Assembly (NCBI GenBank): GCA_034638255.1
Contig: JAWPGT010000002.1
Location: 1,302,001 to 1,366,000 of the forward strand
Direction: 5' to 3'
Source: Coprinus comatus
Lineage: Eukaryota; Basidiomycota; Agaricomycetes; Agaricales; Agaricaceae
Length of the DNA stretch: 64,000 bases
Position numbers and translations under genes: made by a program. The notes under the pieces are model-generated. The model was not told the DNA's origin. It did no database searches and worked only from the letters and a program-made list of their open reading frames with translations. This document shows positions 61,749-64,000 of the stretch, piece by piece (positions within the stretch are counted from its first letter, which is position 1; each line of letters starts with the position of its first letter).

Positions 61749-61842
61749 GGTAGATGGTAATTATTGTTCCTACGTGTGCTATGTTCGCGTCTGGTCACAA
61801 TCACGGGTCACAACAAGACTTGGACATATCTAATAGACTTCA
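61749..61842. promoter_or_regulatory. 94 nt shared promoter of ORC4 and MED20
   Basis: The ORC4 ATG (61748, minus) and the MED20 ATG (61843, plus) are only 94 nt apart, the shortest divergent interval in the window. Both leaders and core promoters must fit here. It contains two GGTCACAA-type half-repeats (GGTCACAATCACGGGTCACAA at about 61792-61812), a direct repeat with a 14 nt period that could bind a factor. No TATA box is seen. Confidence 0.5.
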
Positions 61843-62875
61843 ATGGGATTTACTGGGTCAGTTTCTTCAATCCAATCTTGTTCTCCCACTAATACAGTTA
61901 CAGACTGGCTCGCTGGATTAATGCTCCGCCCACAGGGCTGTCGCTTGTGCGAGAAAACCTTGCGTTCAATCATAATGTATGACCACCAAGCACATTGGTC
62001 TCCTCCCTCGTTCTCATGTGGACCAGGCAATTTTCCGAGGCAAATGGAATGTATCCATACGCTCGTATCGTTCTACCTTGAGCCAACTCCCTGGATTTCA
62101 GTCTACACCAGATAGGTTTATGTGTGCCTTGACCATGGATGAAAACGTATTTGTTCTCTTGGAAGACCCAGCAGCACCAATGAGGTCTGAAGTACTCGCA
62201 GCTGCACCACCAGGCCAGGAGGCAGCGTATCTGCAAGGGTGTACTCATTATCGTACCACTTTTCTCACTCTTCGACCCCCAGGAGCCCTTGAGCAAATAT
62301 TGGCCCAACTCAAGGCACGATGGGTGTCAGTACGGCAGACATCCAACACTCAGTCCAGGGGCGGACAGCCTTCAGGCCCTCAGATAGTCATCGATGGTCA
62401 GGTATTTGCCATTGGCAGTGATTGGATAGTGCGAATAGGCAACGTGGTTCTTGCTGGTGGAGCGATTAAGGGGATGTTGCTCGAGGTGCAGTCGTATTCT
62501 TGTCTTCTCTGTGATGCAAACTGATCTTCTTTATAGGCCGAATATTTGCCCTTGCCACTTTTACATTCATCCAACATGGATGGGACCTCAGAACTACTTT
62601 CTAATCTACTGACGTCGATTCTACCGAATGTGCCAGATGCAAAGACGGTAGCAGTGACCATGAGTGAGACGCAATGGGAAGACTCAATGTATACCCGAGA
62701 AGAAGATGAAAAGCATGGGCAGGAAGCTGAGGCGACATCAAATGCAGATGATATTTACGTAGTTGGACACGAGGATATACCTACAAGCAAGAGGGGTGAC
62801 TGGGTTGGCCTGGACCGGGACCGGCGGTCAGCGTTTCTGATTTTGGGGGCATTGCGTTCGGAGGGGATATTGTAG
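61843..62875 (+). CDS. MED20: Mediator complex subunit 20 (Srb2/Med20)
   Basis: Med20 sits in the movable jaw of the Mediator head with Med18 and has a TBP-like fold. The first exon is tiny: MGFTG, then an 84 nt intron (GTCAGT donor at about 61857). The second exon gives GLSLVRENLAFNHN and, after a 51 nt intron (GTATGA donor at 61976), AIFRGKWNVSIRSYRSTLSQ. Family segments follow: PDRFMCALTMDENVFVLLED, TTFLTLRPPGALEQILAQLK, and QVFAIGSDWIVRIGNVVLAG with GAIKGMLLEAEYLPLPLL spliced across the last intron. It ends with a helical part (DGTSELLSNLLTSILPN) and a charged tail. Without the first two introns the N-terminus would read quite unlike the family. Length is about 290 residues. It may encode an extra N-terminal exon that I have missed, so the first 20 residues are less certain. 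Confidence 0.86.
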
Positions 62876-63043
62876 ACTAGAATATTGCGGACTAGAATAA
62901 TCGTAGTGATGTACCTTGTCACACTCATCACTGCATCAACTTCCCCCCACTTGGCCTTGGTCGTTCGCCTGAGTCATTTGACAGATGCACTGACCGTCAT
63001 TTAGCTCAAACTCGACGTTAGATGCAGATAGACACCTCCTATC

Positions 63044-64000
63044 ATGTCCCTCAATGTAGCCAAGGCCTTTAAATGCCCTATCCCTATCGCACAACGACGG
63101 CTATTCGCCCAACTTCGCCATGATTCCACTACCCGCCACTTCTATCAAAACCGCCAGCTTGAGCTCTACGCCTCCAGAGAGGCTCAGCGGCTTACTCTAC
63201 GGCAGCTTGTAAGTACTTTCGTATCGTCTTTTTTCGTGTCAGACTATTGAATCACGACTAGGTTTTCTACGGACGTCATATGGATGAAGAACGTCTCATC
63301 AAGGTCTTCTGCTTTGCCTCGGTCTTCTTACACCCTCCTCTCTGACACAAATACAACAGAGCGCCAACTATGTACGCACGGAACTACCTGTCCGAATTGC
63401 TCATCGCCTGCGGGATCTCCAAGCACTACCATATGTAGTCGTCACTCAAGAAGGAGTTACAAGGGTCTATGAGGTGCGACCGATCGACCACTCTCCAGTG
63501 TACCCTAACCGAATATCCTCCAGTTATATTGGACCGCATTCGAGAAGTCCGTCAACTTCACACTGTGGTTATTTAAAGATTCTTGTTCTCACACTGCTAC
63601 TTTTCCTTTTCAGATTCCGCCGTTATCCCCCCATTACCACTCTTGAAGAGAACGTTAAATTTTGTGAATTTGTTTCAGGACTTCTGGATGAGCAGTATGT
63701 CTGCTCTCATACTAGACCCAGAAATCTGCTTATTTTATATATCTATCTAGTGCGACGGTCATTCCAAATCTATCTTTGGGTCTTTCGCTCTCATCACCAC
63801 ATCTGGCTCCCGACGAGCTTGATTCTGTCATGCGACGAATGTTAGTTTCCCGAATCTCACGGAGAGTTTTGGCCGAACATCACATAGCTCTCACAGATAT
63901 GTACATGGGACGCCGTGGAAAAGAAACTTCTGGAGAACCACATGTGGGCATCATCTTCACAGGCTTGAATGTCAAGAGAAGTATAGAACGTTGTGCGAGG
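63044..64000 (+). CDS. Mitochondrial PDK/BCKDK-family protein kinase, 5' part
   Basis: These kinases phosphorylate and inactivate the E1 subunits of the pyruvate or branched-chain 2-oxoacid dehydrogenases in the matrix. The protein begins MSLNVAKAFKCPIPIAQRRL and FAQLRHDSTTRHFYQNRQLE, an Arg-rich presequence-like start. It continues VFYGRHMDEERLIK-SANYVR, TELPVRIAHRLRDLQALPYV, VVTQEGVTRVYE, LYWTAFEKFRRYPPITTLEE and KFCEFVSGLLDEHATVIPNL, then RISRRVLAEHHIALT and EPHVGIIFTGLNVKRSIERC, where the window ends. All of this is the family's helical N-terminal domain; the GHKL ATPase domain must lie to the right. Five introns of 45-60 nt are consistent with the frame. Whether it is a PDK or a BCKDK cannot be told from this part. 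Confidence 0.9.

Overview
The window is gene-dense nuclear DNA from a filamentous basidiomycete, most likely a mushroom-forming Agaricomycete. Nearly every gene is cut by many short GT-AG introns (about 45-80 nt), intergenic gaps are mostly 40-400 nt, and the gene set is fungal: a Zn2Cys6 regulator, saccharopepsin, verprolin, a DUF3336/patatin lipase, Tra1 and a Ctk1-type kinase. I see no transposon, rRNA, tRNA or CRISPR array. About 25 protein-coding genes can be placed. Exon boundaries were worked out by hand from splice signals, reading frame and family motifs.

Layout, left to right. 1-6.7 kb (minus): end of an unidentified gene, NAD-isocitrate dehydrogenase catalytic subunit, Vps24 (ESCRT-III), and a zinc-cluster transcription factor. 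6.8-15 kb: MED17 (+), ribosomal protein uL18/RPL5 (-), RBM42-like RNA-binding protein (+), verprolin/WIP (+), protein disulfide isomerase (+), then a 0.9 kb gene-free AT-rich gap. 15.9-24.4 kb: gamma-tubulin complex protein 3 (-), TCTP (-), UTP15 (+), CTNNBL1 (-). 24.6-36.1 kb: TRA1 (+), the giant pseudokinase of SAGA and NuA4. 36.2-48.1 kb: DCAF-like WD40 protein (-), vacuolar aspartic protease (-), BRD8-like bromodomain protein (+), CTD kinase (+), CSN4 (-). 48.4-52.6 kb (+): an unrecognised gene built from tandemly repeated exons. 52.7-64 kb: PUB-domain protein (-), patatin-type triacylglycerol lipase (-), unknown membrane protein (+), ORC4 (-), MED20 (+), and the start of a mitochondrial PDK/BCKDK-type kinase (+).

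Most genes are single-copy housekeeping genes, with a concentration of nuclear machinery: two Mediator subunits, two likely NuA4 subunits (TRA1 and the BRD8-like protein), a CTD kinase, a spliceosome-associated armadillo protein, an origin-recognition subunit and a U3 snoRNP subunit. There is no secondary-metabolite or effector cluster. Divergent pairs share short promoters (94-390 nt) and convergent pairs end 40-260 nt apart.

The most unusual locus is 48433-52624. Eleven consecutive internal exons, all a multiple of three in length and all flanked by phase-1 introns that split a Tyr codon, each encode a variant of Y-D-P-x-V-Y-P-H-F-[ND]-[IL]-Y-P. The motif is also rebuilt across each exon junction. 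I know no named domain for it. Four sites (in MED17, the repeat gene and twice in ORC4) look like one-base losses in homopolymer runs, which is more consistent with sequence or assembly errors than with real frameshifts.
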